A DNA stretch of 64,000 nt from Ilex aquifolium (Eukaryota > Streptophyta > Magnoliopsida > Aquifoliales > Aquifoliaceae): NCBI GenBank assembly GCA_951799425.1, contig OX637394.1, forward strand, positions 34,012,001-34,076,000, read 5' to 3'. Below, piece by piece: positions 10,522 through 25,500 of this stretch; position 1 is the stretch's first letter; each line of letters starts with the position of its first letter. A model generated the notes under the pieces. It was not told the origin of the DNA. It saw only the letters and a list, made by a program, of their open reading frames with translations, and made no database searches. A program made the translations under genes and the position numbers.

Positions 10522-13500
10522 CTGCCCATTATGTGCAGAAAAATATTTAAAATAATTGGCATGAAAATATTTTAAGATTCAGTAATTAGTAAAGAAATAA
10601 GAGATTATTTGGTGTAAACAGTGATTCAAGCAAGATGCTAGAAATTTATACTTGTCCTCATCTCCTGTCATAGAAGCATATTATCACCAATGAAAATCAC
10701 AGGAAGCAGGTGCTAATCAAAAGGAAAGGCAATAAGGCTAATCATACCATTAAAGAAAGAAAGATATTGTCAAGGCAAGTCCATTATCACGGAACTCGTT
10801 ATTTTACCAATTACATCTGCAAAGATGAGCTACCATTTTTGTAAAAGTTGAGCATATCATACTCATTATTCCCATCAAAGCAATATGCCCGAGATAGGCA
10901 AGTTGGAAAATAAATTACAAGAGTGATAATGATGATGACAATTACACAGTGTAACAAAGAAGAGTGAACAAGAGACCACTACCATAATCAACAAAACAAG
11001 CAAAATGGTAAAAATAAAAATGCATATTTAGCATCATCTATTACCATGACACCATATTGTTAAGGAATTACTAACTCTAGAAAGACAAAATATATTGTTA
11101 GTGATGGTGGTGGAAATCGTTCACCGAGCTCCACACGTCTCGACCATAATTATCAAATCGTGTATCGGAAGGCGTATCGTTTTTTAAAAATAGTGTATCG
11201 TATCGTGTATCGTAAGATACGGTGTAATTTTAAATAAATAGTAATAAAATATATATACCTTTCAAAAAAATAGATTACACTCATAAAAACATAGAATTTC
11301 ATTAATACTCCACCAACTATTCAAGTCATCAACATAGTTCACTTATATTATAATGCAAAGTTCACAACCATAGCTTTGTAAATAAATTAGGGACCAAATA
11401 AATTATCAAATAAATAGCTTTGTAAATAAATTAGGGACCAAAAAGGCAGCTGCAGTTTTGTAATAATTCACAAAAAAAAAAATTATTTGGCTTTGTAAAT
11501 AAATTAGGCAGCAAACATCGCAGAGGAGAGGAAAAGAGGGATTTTATTTTTTTTTGTAAACCCTAGCCACTAAACGACGTCGTTTCAGTGGCAGGGATAA
11601 AAAAAATCAGCCTCTTATTAATACAAAACGACGTCGTTCCAGAAAAAAAAAAAAAAAACAACTTTTGCGCGTATCGTTCGTATCATAAAAGCATATCGTG
11701 TATCGGACGATACAACGCAAAAACGATACAGACCTACGATCCGTATCGTTTTGGCTCCGTATCGGAACGTATCGTACGATACGTATCGCGTATCGTACGA
11801 TACTAACAACTATGGTCTCGACCACTTAGATTCGTGCCTCCAACGCCCTGCAAGAACAAGTCAAAGACTAGAGGGGCTCCGGAGGTCGACCATCCGATGG
11901 CTAAGTTAGAGAGAGAGAATTGAAATGGCTCACAAAACTCGCACCGGTGTTGGATTCACTTACCTCCATGGACTCCCCTCTTATAGGTCATTTGGTTAGG
12001 CCATTAGCAGATCTTACTCCGCCTATTTGAACTGAGTCAATTGTGCTCCACTTGGTTGACTCAGTCCAGCTGACTAAGTGAAAGTGGTAGTTGAGTTGAA
12101 CTAGTCAAAGTTCTTATTGGCTAGGACTCAACCGAGCTCAAGGGTTAGGGGGATGGCAAACTGGAGCTAGTTTGACCTATCGAACTCGGCATTTCAAGTA
12201 CGTGCCTTTTTCCCTTTTATCAGTTGCCCCCAGTTAAACTCAACGTGACCTGCACGTGGTTCGCATTAAATGCGCCAGTTCGTGTCCGTTAGTGCATGGT
12301 AGAGTGGCGTCATAGCTCGTGTAGATGTAACCGCCAAAGAGCCGTTGTGCGGCTAGTATTTACACACATCTCATTGTCAGAGTCCAACACGCTTCAAGAA
12401 CACATCCAAGAGCCCGGGTATGCCTCTCTTCCTTGACCTTGATTTCTTCTTGTTTTGTTTGAACTCTTCAAGCTGGAGTATTTACAATGGAACCACACAT
12501 TTCAATTCCACGTCTACCGTTTCTATTTTTTTAAGTGGAAAGGTTATGACTTTGATCGCCTAAACCTCTTCGTTGATCAACTCTCTCAGACTCGACTCAA
12601 ATCTGTCGTTGATTCTTGCTTGTCTCTTCTTTCTCATAGTTCTACTTGTCTTCCTCCTCCTAATTTGTACATCCATAATCGTTGCCTATGAGCGATTCAA
12701 AGCAAACCTTTTCTGAGAACACTCCATCTCTTATTCTTGAGGCCAATAAGGCCAATGAGGAATCTGACTCCATCCTGAAGATTGCTTCTTCATCTATTAC
12801 TATTGTGGGGGCAAAGCAATTCCAGAGTTCTCTTGATGAAAAAGCCTTAGATAACATTAGGGAGCTCTACCAGATTCCCCACTCTGTTCGCCTTCGACTT
12901 CCTTCCTTAGAAGAAACTGCAGACTCCTTTGGACCCATCAAAGTTTGTTTTTACGAATTGATTTTTGAGAGTGGTTTTCAAGTCGCTATACCTCAATATA
13001 CAAGGAAGCTCTCCACTATCTGAATCTTGCCCCTTCTCAGTTAACTCCGAATAGTTGGGGGTTTCTAGTTGGTATTGGCGTTCTCTGGGCAAGAGCCCAT
13101 GGTATGGGTACTCGCCCTACCATAGTAGAACTTTTCCATTGCTACAAGCTTACACCCTACTCTAGGTAGAGCAAATGGTTGTTCTACCTTTCAAAAAGTG
13201 AGAATAATGAGCTCCTTACCAGCTATTCCTCCAATGTTAAGTTATCGAAGGACAAATTTTTCTTCGTGTCTGGGTCTGATTGGGAGTTCAGCCCCTTTAA
13301 GGCACTCTCTGGCATACCTCTTTTGGATCCTCACCTATGGGGATCTCCACCCCTTCTCTTGGTAAGTTACTATTTTCTTTTCTTTATTTCTTCCCTTGGT
13401 GACTCAGTCCTAATGTATTTATTTGGTACGGGCAAATCTGGTCCTCTTCCTACCGAACTCAAGCTTCGAGTTGAGAGAGTTTTGGCCAGCCATACCAAGA

Positions 13501-16500
13501 GCTTGCCTAACCTTGTCACCAATCAAGCCTTGTTCGAGTGTCAGCTAGGTCCTGCCCCCAAAACTGTTGTTGTGCCCTTTACATCTAGCCCTTCCCCTCA
13601 AAGTGGTAAACTTATATATTTGTTCTTTCCCCTTTTTCTTTAAATTTGGGCTCTAACTTCTATACCTATAGATATGGCTCCTAAAGTTGTTGACAAGAAA
13701 CTGTTAAAGGAGATTAAAGCCACTAGAGAGCCAGAAAATGGTTCACCTCATCATAAAAAGCCAAGGCTAGCTACCTCTAAGCCAAAGACTCCAGCCCTCC
13801 AACCCCTCCTACTACTCTTCCGAGCTTTGACATCCTATCTAACGCTCCTTTAGTGCTTCCACTAATTCTCCGAGCTCCAAGGGTGTTGGAGATGAAGGAT
13901 TGGGCCTCATCAGCGTCTACAAGGAAGAGCCACGTATTCCCAAGGTACCTTTGCTGCTTGTTTCCCCCTCCCCCCCCCCCCCCCCCCTCCTTTCCAAAGC
14001 CAAGGGGAAGAGGAAGCTTTCAGAAACTGAGACTATAGAGAAGCATGCCCCTAAAGAGTCCAGGCCTTTGATGTGGGAGAACGGAGAGGAGGCTATCCTT
14101 AAATTTGTTGACGATAATGAAGTCCACACTAGGTTGTAGTTGCTCTCCAAGAGACCATAAGGAAGGTGAAATTTCTTTCAGTCTCTTCTCCCTTCCTTTT
14201 TCTTCTTTACGTAGCCTCCCCACATGAGCAGCATGCTTGTCTTCCCTTTATTTTTGCAGTTGGCCATTCTGTCCAGCAGCGTCTCTTATACGGCCCCGGC
14301 TGAGAGAAAGTTTTGTGAAGAAGAATTCCTTCGCTTTGAAAAGAAGATATTGAAGTTGCAAAACGGCTCGGTGACTTCCCAAAAAAAGGTCCTCCAAGAG
14401 CTGAAGGAGAAAGAGAAGATAGCACTTCATTTGAACGAAACAATGGAAGATAGGAATAGGTTCTTAGACAGCAAGAAGGATTTGGAGTTGAAGCTCGTTG
14501 CTTCAGAGAGTGCTGATTCGAACGTTTCTTCCCAGTTGGAGAAAGCAGTAGAAGAGAAGGAGGTCCTTTCCCTTAAAGTCTGCGAGCTCTCTTCTGCTTT
14601 GATGAAGAAGGATGCCGAGCTCTCTAGTGTTTTGGAAAAGAAAGAGTCCAAGCATGCCGAGATTGTCAAGGCTGCTACAGACGTGGTTGTGAAGGAGTAC
14701 AAGGACTCTTTTGACTTTAAGAAGTAGACACTCGAGTATTATGATAGCAGTTTTGAGGACCTCAAAACTCGAGCCATGCGTGCATTGCCAGAGCTTAACT
14801 TCTGAAAAATCTAATTTGAGGATGACCCTACCTCGATCATTGAGGAGGAAGGAGAAAAGGAAAAAGAGGCTCGCGATGAGGCCACCAGCTCGGCGTCAAT
14901 GGATCCTAAAGACCAGATCAAGTTTAGGTTAAGACGGAACCTCTTACGAAGGTCTCGGTTGAGGAGAGCCTTCCATTCGAGAAAGTAGACTAGGTTTTTC
15001 TTTTTTCTTTCACGACTGTAATTTCCTACTTCTTTCTTTTTAATCAAGTAATTTTTTATGTTATAGCAAGTTATCTCTCCCTTCCTTTTGTTGCGAACAA
15101 TTCGCATGTCTTTGAGCTTCTAGTGAGCCTATCGTGCTCACTAGGCAAGGTGGTTTTCTAGTTTCTCTATCCAATCAAATAAGAGGGGATGCCCTTTTAA
15201 TGTGGTACCGAAGAGGTTTTGATACTTGCAGTTTTGGTAGTTAGAAACGACATGTTTATTAATGCTAGCTAAGAGGCTAGAGAGAAAACATGTAACTTTA
15301 AACATGTTTTTAAAACATCGAATGAGTCATGTATTCAATCATATTTGAACAACACCCTTTAGCGCTCAATAGGACAAGTTTTTGTTGGGTTTCTAGCTTA
15401 AAAACCAATAGGGACCGTCCTCTGCTCGTTTGCCTTTGCCATAGAGCGATCTCTAAACACTAAGAGATAAAATCGTGAGACGCTAACGAGCTCGACAGAA
15501 GAGGCCGCTCCCAGGCCCCTCGAGCGGTCTTGAGACAGCTCAAGCGGTCCCAAGACGGCTCGACCATTCCCTACTTGTCAGATCTAGTTTGAACTATTTT
15601 TTCATTCTAGTAACAATCGCCCTCTGACTATTCGAGGGATGGTTTGCGAATTGTGTTTACTTAGACCCTAAGACAAACCGAATTCTAGACCTCTATATAA
15701 AAGATAAGCCTTCCAAAGCTAGGGTAAGTCTCTATGACCTAGAATAGACTAAAACCTTTCTAGAGAGTTTTAAGAACAACCCTAAATCCCTAATATTCAA
15801 AAAGAAAAATCATCTTAATCCTTCTTATTCAACTTCACATATTAGAGAAGATCAATAAAACCCACATTAGTGTATGCATACTGAGAGCCTTGGGTTAGAA
15901 GCATTGAAGATTGCTTAAGGGGCCTAGACAATTCATTGCGGTGGATGTGTTCAAGTGAAGCTGCTTATAACTTTGGTGGGTTATATTCGGAGGAGAGATT
16001 TGCAGAAAGAATGAGCATCTAACCATGGTATTGTTGAAGTATATGTCTCGAGTACTTGTAAATTGACTTTGAGTTTAGTGGATTAAACTCTAGGTGAATC
16101 AGAATCAGTTTTGCGGTTTTTTCCGTGAAAGGTTTCCGCGTCAACAAATTGCTTGTGTTATAGATGACTTTTATTGCTTTGTTTTCCATAAACTTACAAT
16201 AGCACACACACATGCGCAATGTGTTCAATGGATGATTGTTTAAAATTTCTATTTGACATATTCATTGATTGAGTTTTGTAGATTGATGGGATCTAAGGGG
16301 TGAGTGAATCTCTATTTGACATTCATTGATTGATGATTGTTGGCCTACTGATGGGATCTAAGGGATGAGTGAATGGATTGGTGATTTAATCGATTTCATA
16401 TATTAATCATCCATTCATTCATTTGTTGGATTGTTCTTGTGAGTAAAAAAGGGTTCAAAGGACTAATTGATTAATTTATTAATTAGTTAAAATATGTGAT

Positions 16501-19500
16501 TATCCGAACCTTAGTTTTTAATTAACCTATTAACCCCCTTCTAGGTTGTGTCTAGTAATTTGACGTATATAATCATGAGGGAAGATACATCGAATCTCCC
16601 CCTTTCCCACATTTTATTTTCGAAATATTTCCGAAACATTTTTGTTTCCCAAGTAACCGAAATAACGCACCAAAATGAATCCTAGATTTTGGGAAAAAAA
16701 TTCTCTAATGCAATCAATTTTTGAGGTTGTCAATAAATTATTTTAAAGCAAGAGTACTTTTTCAAAAGGGTAAATGAACTACGCGTGGGTAAGTTGATAT
16801 TTTAGAATACTCAAACAGTAAAATAACTAATATTGGCATAACTCACACTTCGACTTATGGAATTCAGACGAGCACATTGCACTTTGTAATTGATAACTAG
16901 AGAAATTTTATTGACAAAAACAAAGATTCCACAAAGATCCTACTGAAGATACCAAAAGTCATATTTCGTGAGACAACCCAATAATGTCTCTCATAACCTA
17001 GAAGATTAAAGAGAACTAATCAATTTAATCACTAAAATGCAAGAGGGTACATATCAATTATGCCTCGATAAATGGATATAATTTTCAAAGGCAATCCCTA
17101 ACAACCTTGGCACATCGATATGGTGATTCCATTTGTGGCTTGGGCTTCAAGGATACAAGACATGGAAACAACCTCTCTGCATATCTATATTACTATAAAA
17201 TGTCAACAAAAGTCAAAAACTTTTGTTTAACTATTTTACCCTTAAAACAAAATTTAAACACAATTTTAGCATTACTAGTCAATGCACACGTGCATTGCAC
17301 GTGAACTATTTCAATTAGCAAATGAAATATACTATTATCTAAAGAATACAAACATGATCTGATCGATGAAAAGTTAGCTAATAAGTTGCAATGATTCATA
17401 AAAAGAAATTAAAAATTAAAAGTTTTTCATATTAAGAGAGTTTTATTTGTAGTACATAGATTAATTCATTTTTTCTTTTTTGCTTTGCCATCATCATAAT
17501 TCTTTTAAATCTTACCTTCAATGTGTACTTAATTGGTGATCATGTAAAGATAGAACATAATTTTTTACTACTTTACCAAACATCATAATGGGGTCTCAAG
17601 AATCTAAGAAGGCCAAAAAACTCAAATCCAAGCATCACCTTCATATTGTCAAAAACGAAATAGGAGTATGCTTTGGTTTTCTTGTTATTTGTTCATTAAG
17701 ATTACATTCACCTTTTTTCCATTGTTGAGCGGTGATTATGTAATTCGAGTATTGGCAATCCTTCTTTATGATATATACAATGATTTGTGTATTTTTTTTT
17801 TGGGTAAGTGATTTGTGTACGTTACTCCTACAAGAAAAAGGAATAGGTGTTAATTGATCTATGAGGATCGAACCTAGAAGGATAACTTGTTTCCACTATA
17901 AGAGTTTTCTTTAAAAAAAAGAACTTGAACTCCTAACTACGTTGCACGTAGGCCATTTTTGCATATTATTGTTGTCTATATTGCCAATTTTTTCATTATT
18001 GAGATTTTAATAAAACAAATAGTCTCTTAGCATTTTTAAAATTGTGTTCAATAGAACTTTTGTAGATAAGTTTCTTGCGTGGGGCATGGTAGTTGAATTT
18101 CTCTCGGAGATCCTGTAGCACTTACTACTATATTTTATTTCGTCTTCTTTTTGAGGTTTGTTCAACATAAGCAAGACTATTTATATGTCAGATTCTTGCT
18201 TAGGTATTTCATTTCGTTGAAATTTTACTAATATTGCTGAATTTGGCATCTGAGCCAAAACAACATGATCAAGCTTTTAGCTCATTCACATGATCCTTAA
18301 TATGTAGATATCAATCTTTCAAGCAAAAAATTTTAATGCAATTTGATTTGTGAATGTTTAGCACTAATGGCACATTACCTTGGCAAAAATTATGAGCACA
18401 AGTCTACCGAGAACCAAGATTTTCAAAACATCATATGCAAAGTCTAAAAATTAATGCCTTCACCTTCTTTGCACTTCGCGATATAGGATCCATGAGTTGA
18501 AATGAGGTTCAACAAACATATTCTATGAATATATTTTAGATTTAATTTTTCAGCAACAATAAAATCTTATTCAAAATAAAATTTTATAACTCAATATCAA
18601 AGGAATAGAGATCATTCGAAAATACTTTTTAAATGCAAGAACCACAAGTAAATAAATAACTTGAAAAGATCACACCTTATCAAATTAAGTAAAGTTCTTA
18701 TTTAAGTGCCAACGATTATTTTTTTTCCTCTGAATCGACAATGATGACAACCCATGAAAAGCCTTGAAAAGTTCACAACATTATCCATGATATGTATAAC
18801 TCCATAAAATGGGTCACACTTAAGCCAATTTAAAAACAAGGACCACCAAATGCAACACTAAATATTCAAAGTTAAATTAATTTAGTAGCGACACTTGTTC
18901 TATTAGATGGATTACATGGTTTACTAAAAATCCACAGTAATAAAAAATTCTAAATGCTTCTAAGAACAAAGGCTTTACGAATCCATGGCCAATCATGAAT
19001 GCATTTTTGAATTTTATGTTTGACATATATAAGTTTATCTAGAGGAATCTTATCTATAACTACCCCCTTCTCTTAACACAAATAATACACATCACCCAAA
19101 ACCCAAATTTCAAGCTTTATCAATTTTGGAGCAACCATATCCACGAAAACAATGAAGGCAAACTTCAAGCACACTCATTTATATCAACAGTTTCCACCAC
19201 AAAGAAAAAAAAGAATTAAGAAGTAAAGTAACATGTTTGTCTGAGTGAAGACCCATAAAATGACGTTTCCCACTCAGATAACCCTTTAAAATGAACCCAA
19301 GAACTATAGTTGAACTATTGGGTAAGAACAAGTTATTTCCAGTACCTTGCAACAACATACTGTCAATTTACGTTATCAAACACAAATGATAATGCCAAAC
19401 AAATAAAGAATATCTACAAACTATAATAAAGTAAAAAAAAATTGAGTGATAAGCAGCTTTTATGAAACAATCAAATTTCAATATAAAAACTAATCCATGA

Positions 19501-22500
19501 GTTGTGCCTACTATAAAGTATAAACTATCTCACCATGCGTTAAAACCAAGTCAGACCAGACCAGGAGTCATGTATGAATCATATAAGAATAAATTTGCCA
19601 CAAGTTACCCCAAGATTTCCAAACTACATAGGATTTTACTCCTCCATACAAAGAGATATTGTGCATTGTTATGCACTACTGACCATTGAAAAGCTTAGTA
19701 TTCTGTCTTTGGATTTGGAAGTGTTTAGGTTGCTTACTCATATGCATTATACATATATAACTTGATGCATATAAATGGGATCCTTTAATCGAAGTAAATA
19801 AAGGAGAAGGTGAAAGGTGGTCTGGAGGACGAAACTCCAAAAGGCCTATAACGGTTAAGAGTAGATATTAGAATCTTATCTTTGGGGTGTGTCAATTTAT
19901 GACCCCAGCATTTAAGCAAGTAATTCAAGTAGCTTGATGAGTAGTAAATCATCTATAGACTAATGAAAAATTGTTAAAAAGAATATTGTTGTCATTAACA
20001 AAGCCAATATAGTCATTCAAAAGTTTTACATATGTACTAATATTTATAAATAGTATAGATATAGATATGTATATGAAACAAATAAGAATCTCAAACGTAT
20101 GAGATAATTCAGATACAATGTCATACTTAGATATATTGATTGTAGATTGATTTTAATAAGGTGTAAATATTGAATTAATTACATTTTTTGTGGAAAAGAA
20201 AGAATATGAAGGGTGTTTTTTTAGATATTTTGTTAATATTATATATTGGACAATCAAATACATAAGTGTCTTTAATCTTTTTAATAGGAACATAATGGTC
20301 AATCAAAAGTTTTTCACTTTTATTGACATTTTATAGTAGTATAGATTTAATGAAATATCTTTAATTTTTTGAATAACTTAATTTTTTAAATGGATAAATC
20401 TTCCAAACCGATTAATCTCATCGTCTATCCCATTTCCCATGTTTCTCTCTCACCTCTCCCTCTTCCATGGTTATCTCACTAAGTCGTCTCTTTCTCTTCC
20501 ATATTTATCTCTCTAAACTAACGCCTCTCTCTTTTCCATTGTCACCGGGCAACCCAACTCTTTGGGTTATGGCAAATTTCTGACCTCTCAAATTTCTCTA
20601 CTTCTTTCTCTGTCTACTTGCCAGAAGGGTGAACCTTACATCTCTCATCTTAAGCGAAAGTTCTTGCAATGCATGCTTCTGAGCATCCCGGATTACAAGT
20701 TTTTGGACCATTATCTTCATGTTTACGATTTATTTAATATTTAGCGTTTTTTGCAGACTTGAATTGTTTTTATACTGTTCCTTTCCTAGTGTTCTTTTGC
20801 TTTTTTTCATCATTTGTTATGTTGGAATCCAATTTACTTTTCATATTGGATTTACTCTACCAAACTCACCAATTTCCTTATCCTACAAATTGCCACTTCT
20901 TTTTTGTCTTGTTTGATTATTTTATTTTTATTTATTTAACTAATTTTTTGTTTGGTTGTTTTTGTAGCTTTTTGGGTAGGTCTTTTGTAGTGTGATGCTT
21001 CGGTGCGTATGGGTATTGAGGTTAGACTAGTTATCGATGGTAGGGACAAGGCAGTCACAGTGACTGCTATTGATGCCAATCACTGTAATAGTATTTGATT
21101 AGTTGTTCTCTTAGTTTATTTTCGAGTGTCTTATGATAGTGCACTACATTTTTTACTTCAATTTTGTCATTGATTTAAATTTTCATTTTATATTGTCATT
21201 GGGATGAGATTTAAATTAATTTTGTTCACCTATTTCATGTTCAAAAATAGGATCATTTATATTGTCTGATTATTATTGTTTTAATCTTTTTTTTTTTTTG
21301 GTAACTTTTTTCATTATGTGTTTTTGTAGCTTGATGTTTCATTGCTTATGGGCATATAGGTTGGACCGGTTATTGATGCTTGGGACTGGCATCTGGTGAC
21401 TGCCATGGTACATAATTAGTTATTCGCTTGATTTTATATTTAGTTCTTTTCTGATAATACATCACATTTTTTAATTAGGTTTTGTCATTTGATTTAATTA
21501 CTTTGATGGATGTTTTTGTTAAAAACAACTGTTCTTTTTTTTTCTTTAATTAGTGGTGGGTTTTGAGTTTATTATTGAAATTAATACAACTGCAGATAGT
21601 TTGGCTGTGGAATTCTTCCGGCATACTCGGACGTCGCTGCAGTAGCACTTATGGACTTTGATTTATTATTTCTCTCTCCGTTTTGATCTAGATTACCTTA
21701 TCTTTCCTTCTAGATGTAATCACCATTTAGATTGTGTGAACCTGCAAATTCACAATGTCCTGCCAGTGTTGTCATACAAGCTAGTATACTCAAGCCAATC
21801 TCACGCTCTTGTGTATCTCATGTAATGTAAATTCATAGTACATGCTCGCATTTTTTCGAGGGATGCAAAGTTTCTTGACCCTATTTCAAGTATGCATGAA
21901 ATGATGTTTTTTTCCGAAAGAAGTATCTATTGAAACTATTCTTCACTAATATTCCTTTTGTATTTACTAGAAATAACCTCATGCTTGAAGACACTGCATA
22001 ATACCAAAAATTGAACATCATACAACATTTATTTTTAAATACTAATTTATATTTTTAATCATACAATTTAAAATTAAAGTGGACAGAGAGAGATAGTGGA
22101 GAGGGAAGGGAGATAATTATGGATTAGTGAGGTTGATTGGCATTAGAGAATATGTTGGTTAAATTGACTGACATTTAGGGTGTATAGAGAAGACGATGTT
22201 TTTTTTGTGGGAAAAATTATTTTGGAATGAATTTTGTACCATTAGATTAAATTGGATAAAGATTGAATTAATCACAACCATTGCTTTGCTTTTTATAAAT
22301 GGGCAATTCAAATAAATATCTATAATATTAAATAGATGTTTGCTCTTCTTTGCCAAGTGCTCGAAATTGTTTCAATTTTGGGACTGTCATTGCTACATTC
22401 TTGACAATTCTAGTAGCATTTAGATTTTTTAAATCCAATTCAATTCAATATTTTTTAAATTTACAAACAAGGGCTTTAGGTGCAAAATCACAGAGAATAC

Positions 22501-25500
22501 ATGAGGTGGGGATCTTCTTAGTCTGCTGATTTTTCTTGTGAATAAGTATGATGAATTTGTTTGAAAGTCGGACACTGGTAATAAGTGTCAACAACATGGA
22601 CCACCTTTAATATGAGTTTTATCACTGATTATGACTGGGTAGATCTTTCTCAATGAGGAGATCCTTCCAAGACTTTGGTGAGAAAGCAATCAAGATATGC
22701 TTTTGTTCTTTTACATGTTTCTTGTAATTTCAACGTCTTATGAAGTTATATCGTTTCAATGAACTTAGTTATTTGGGACGTGGAAAGTTTCATCTTCTGA
22801 TTTAGGTTTATTTGCAAAAAGGCATGTTGTCTTGTAATTCATACCTTGTATTAAGTTGTCATTCATTCGAGTATATTCAATTTTTAGCAATAAATCAATT
22901 GAACACTTGTTTGTATTTTTTGAATGATTGAATTCTTCTTGTTCTTGTCAAATTCTTGAGTTGGAGAACTTTGATTCGACTAAAGAGGGAGTGAAGTATT
23001 ACTTGTTTCTCGATAGATGGAGGCAGGCAAAAATTGAGAATTCAATACTACATGAGGCAACTTAGAAAGGCATCCTTTATTCTACAGTTTATGGTTTAAC
23101 ATTCATATAGCATATGTAATCCTATTTATCAAGATTTAGTGGATTGTAAGTAAACTATTTTTCTATAGAAGCTGTGAAAGATTTAGAAATTCTTTTTGGG
23201 TGAATATATTTGATAAATTTATAGCAATAATATACCCCCTTTCATATTCATAATGACTCATGTGCAACGCACACATGCCTTCAACTAGTAGAGCTAAGGT
23301 TGCATATATCTGACCTTCCCCCTACCCCGCAATGGTGGTAGCCTTGTGCAATAGATCGCCTTTTTTTTACACCAGCCCCCTCCCCTAATAGTGCTTATGG
23401 TAACTTACCCAAAAAAATAGTGCTTATAGTAATGAGTATAACGAAAATTGTTGTTTTAGTTTTTTACCACCATTAACTCCATTTTATTTTCAGCCCCACC
23501 ATTTCATCTCCCTCGCCAACCACAAAAGTGGCCACCCACGTAGCCTTACCCATTTCATCTCTCCCACACCCAATTACACACATTATCTATGACGACAACA
23601 CAATGGCTACCCATTCAACCCATCGCCTTTCTGCCACCACCATCGTAGCCCACCAATCCTCTACCCCATAGTTCACCTTTGCACAACCCACCCACCCACC
23701 ATCCATGCCCTCTACATCCTACTATCCAATCATTGTCTAACCACCAACTATTCTTTTTTGTTCCCAAAATCGGATCCTTGAAAGACTTACTTCTTCGTGA
23801 ACATCGGCCTTCAATCGCTTTGTTCAATAACTCTTCGACTCAAAAATGTTGGTGCCACCTACCTCTAAAAAGGCCTATAATCAGATATTTTGAGATCAAC
23901 AACATAAAATAGTAGAGCATTACGTGATTGACCACGCAGATTTGCAAAGTGTGCTCAAGAGACTTCAAACACAAGGATTAATTCCCTAAAATGCTTTATG
24001 GGGGTAATAAAATGAAATTTATTGGTTTTTATTATTACTAGAGACAACTAAATGTAATGAAACCACCAAATAACATCAGTGTGAACTCAAGCGGTTGCAA
24101 TGGATGCCTGACCTATATCAGAAGATTTATCTCAAATCTATCACCCCAATCAAACCTACCGCCCTGCCCACCCATCTTAAACCTGATCCCACCAAATAAA
24201 CCTTTGGAGCTCTAGAATTTCACCAATGTGTCATTATTTGGCCCTGAAGTTTAATAGTATCAATAGGGTGATTGGTTTCTCGACACAATTATGACATCTC
24301 TTTCTCTCTCTATTACAATGTTCAATCGAAAACTGCATCGACAAAAACTGCCATCTGATAGAATTCAAAAATCTCTTAAATCACACCTCATATCCCACAT
24401 CCCCTCTCTCTCTCTACATCGAGATATATAGAGAAAGAAACAAAGAATATATCAATAGCACAAAGGGGTTATGCTTTTTAGTTGTCTAAACTAATAATTT
24501 GCTAAAAGAACATGTCATGATTTTCGTGTGCAATGAATGAAAAACCTCCTAATTTTATCGTGTATTTCATTATGTGACATGCAACCTTATGTGGTTTATA
24601 TTATGTGCAATTGATACATAGAGAAACACAAATCAGATAGTGAGAGAGAAAAGGAGAAAAGAGAGACAGAAACTAAAGAAAAAGAGGTGTTGATGGCACA
24701 CATGCAATACCAAACAAATACAAGTTCTGGCAAAGAAGCTCAAGTTAGTCGTAACATGTCCTATCTCCAACAAGTTCTTCAAAAATGCCACCTCTGTAAG
24801 TCAATGCCTTCACATGTGAGTCCTCTTCCACTATCTCAGACATATTTATTTATTTATTAAAGAAACTCAATTTTTATGGGTGTTAAGCTCAATGTTTTAT
24901 TTAATTCTATCATGGAATTAATTTGTTTATAATGGAGTTGAATTGAATTTGTGGGTGATCTTTGAACTGAAGTTTTCTCCGTTTTGCTTCTATAAGAGAA
25001 AGAGAGGGGATTTTATTTTGATTTTTTGTAGTCGATAAAATGGATATGAAATATAGAATATCCATTTTTGTTAGAGAACAGGTACACTCAACATGGCTAT
25101 TCACCAAAAGAAGACTTTCAACGTTGTGTTTTACATGCTTGTCAATGTTAATTCCTAAGTTATAGTCGTACAACTACAACTGATCCTTAAACTTGAGACA
25201 CAATGATTGTCTTGTAATGGACTTCCATCATCTAACTCTACAATATATCCACATACTAGACGTTTAACGTTATGAGTGTATAACATGGAATCTATAACTT
25301 TTTAGTAAAAAGAAGAATGCGCTACATGATCTTCTAGGACTTGGACAAGGAATAATGACAATTAGAAAAAGGTTTATAACTGATTATTAGGACTTGCAGT
25401 CCAAAGATTGAACACGTAAGATTAAGTTAAAGGTTTGACAATAATATTATACCCAAATAACTCGATTGGGACATCATGTGATAGAAAAATTAAATTACAT

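Larger units (their letters stand above)
11096..14990 (-). mobile_element. Second Tat-lineage gypsy element, minus strand, partial
   Basis: It mirrors element 1: an LTR (11096-12222) flanked inward by the polypurine complement GTTGCCCCCAG (12222-12232), then an antisense-type ORF on the plus strand (12682 to about 14990). The LTR is therefore the 3' LTR of a minus-strand element. Gag, pol and the 5' LTR were not found to the right, so the element is truncated. The right boundary is uncertain. Confidence 0.6.

Noticed and set aside
12455-12691. 78-residue plus-strand frame upstream of the second antisense Tat ORF
   Set aside because: It lies between LTR and aORF, has no family features and overlaps the aORF start, so it is probably leader sequence.
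13965-13990. Long poly-C run giving frames rich in proline or glycine
   Set aside because: It is a homopolymer tract inside the decayed antisense Tat frame and not a separate gene.
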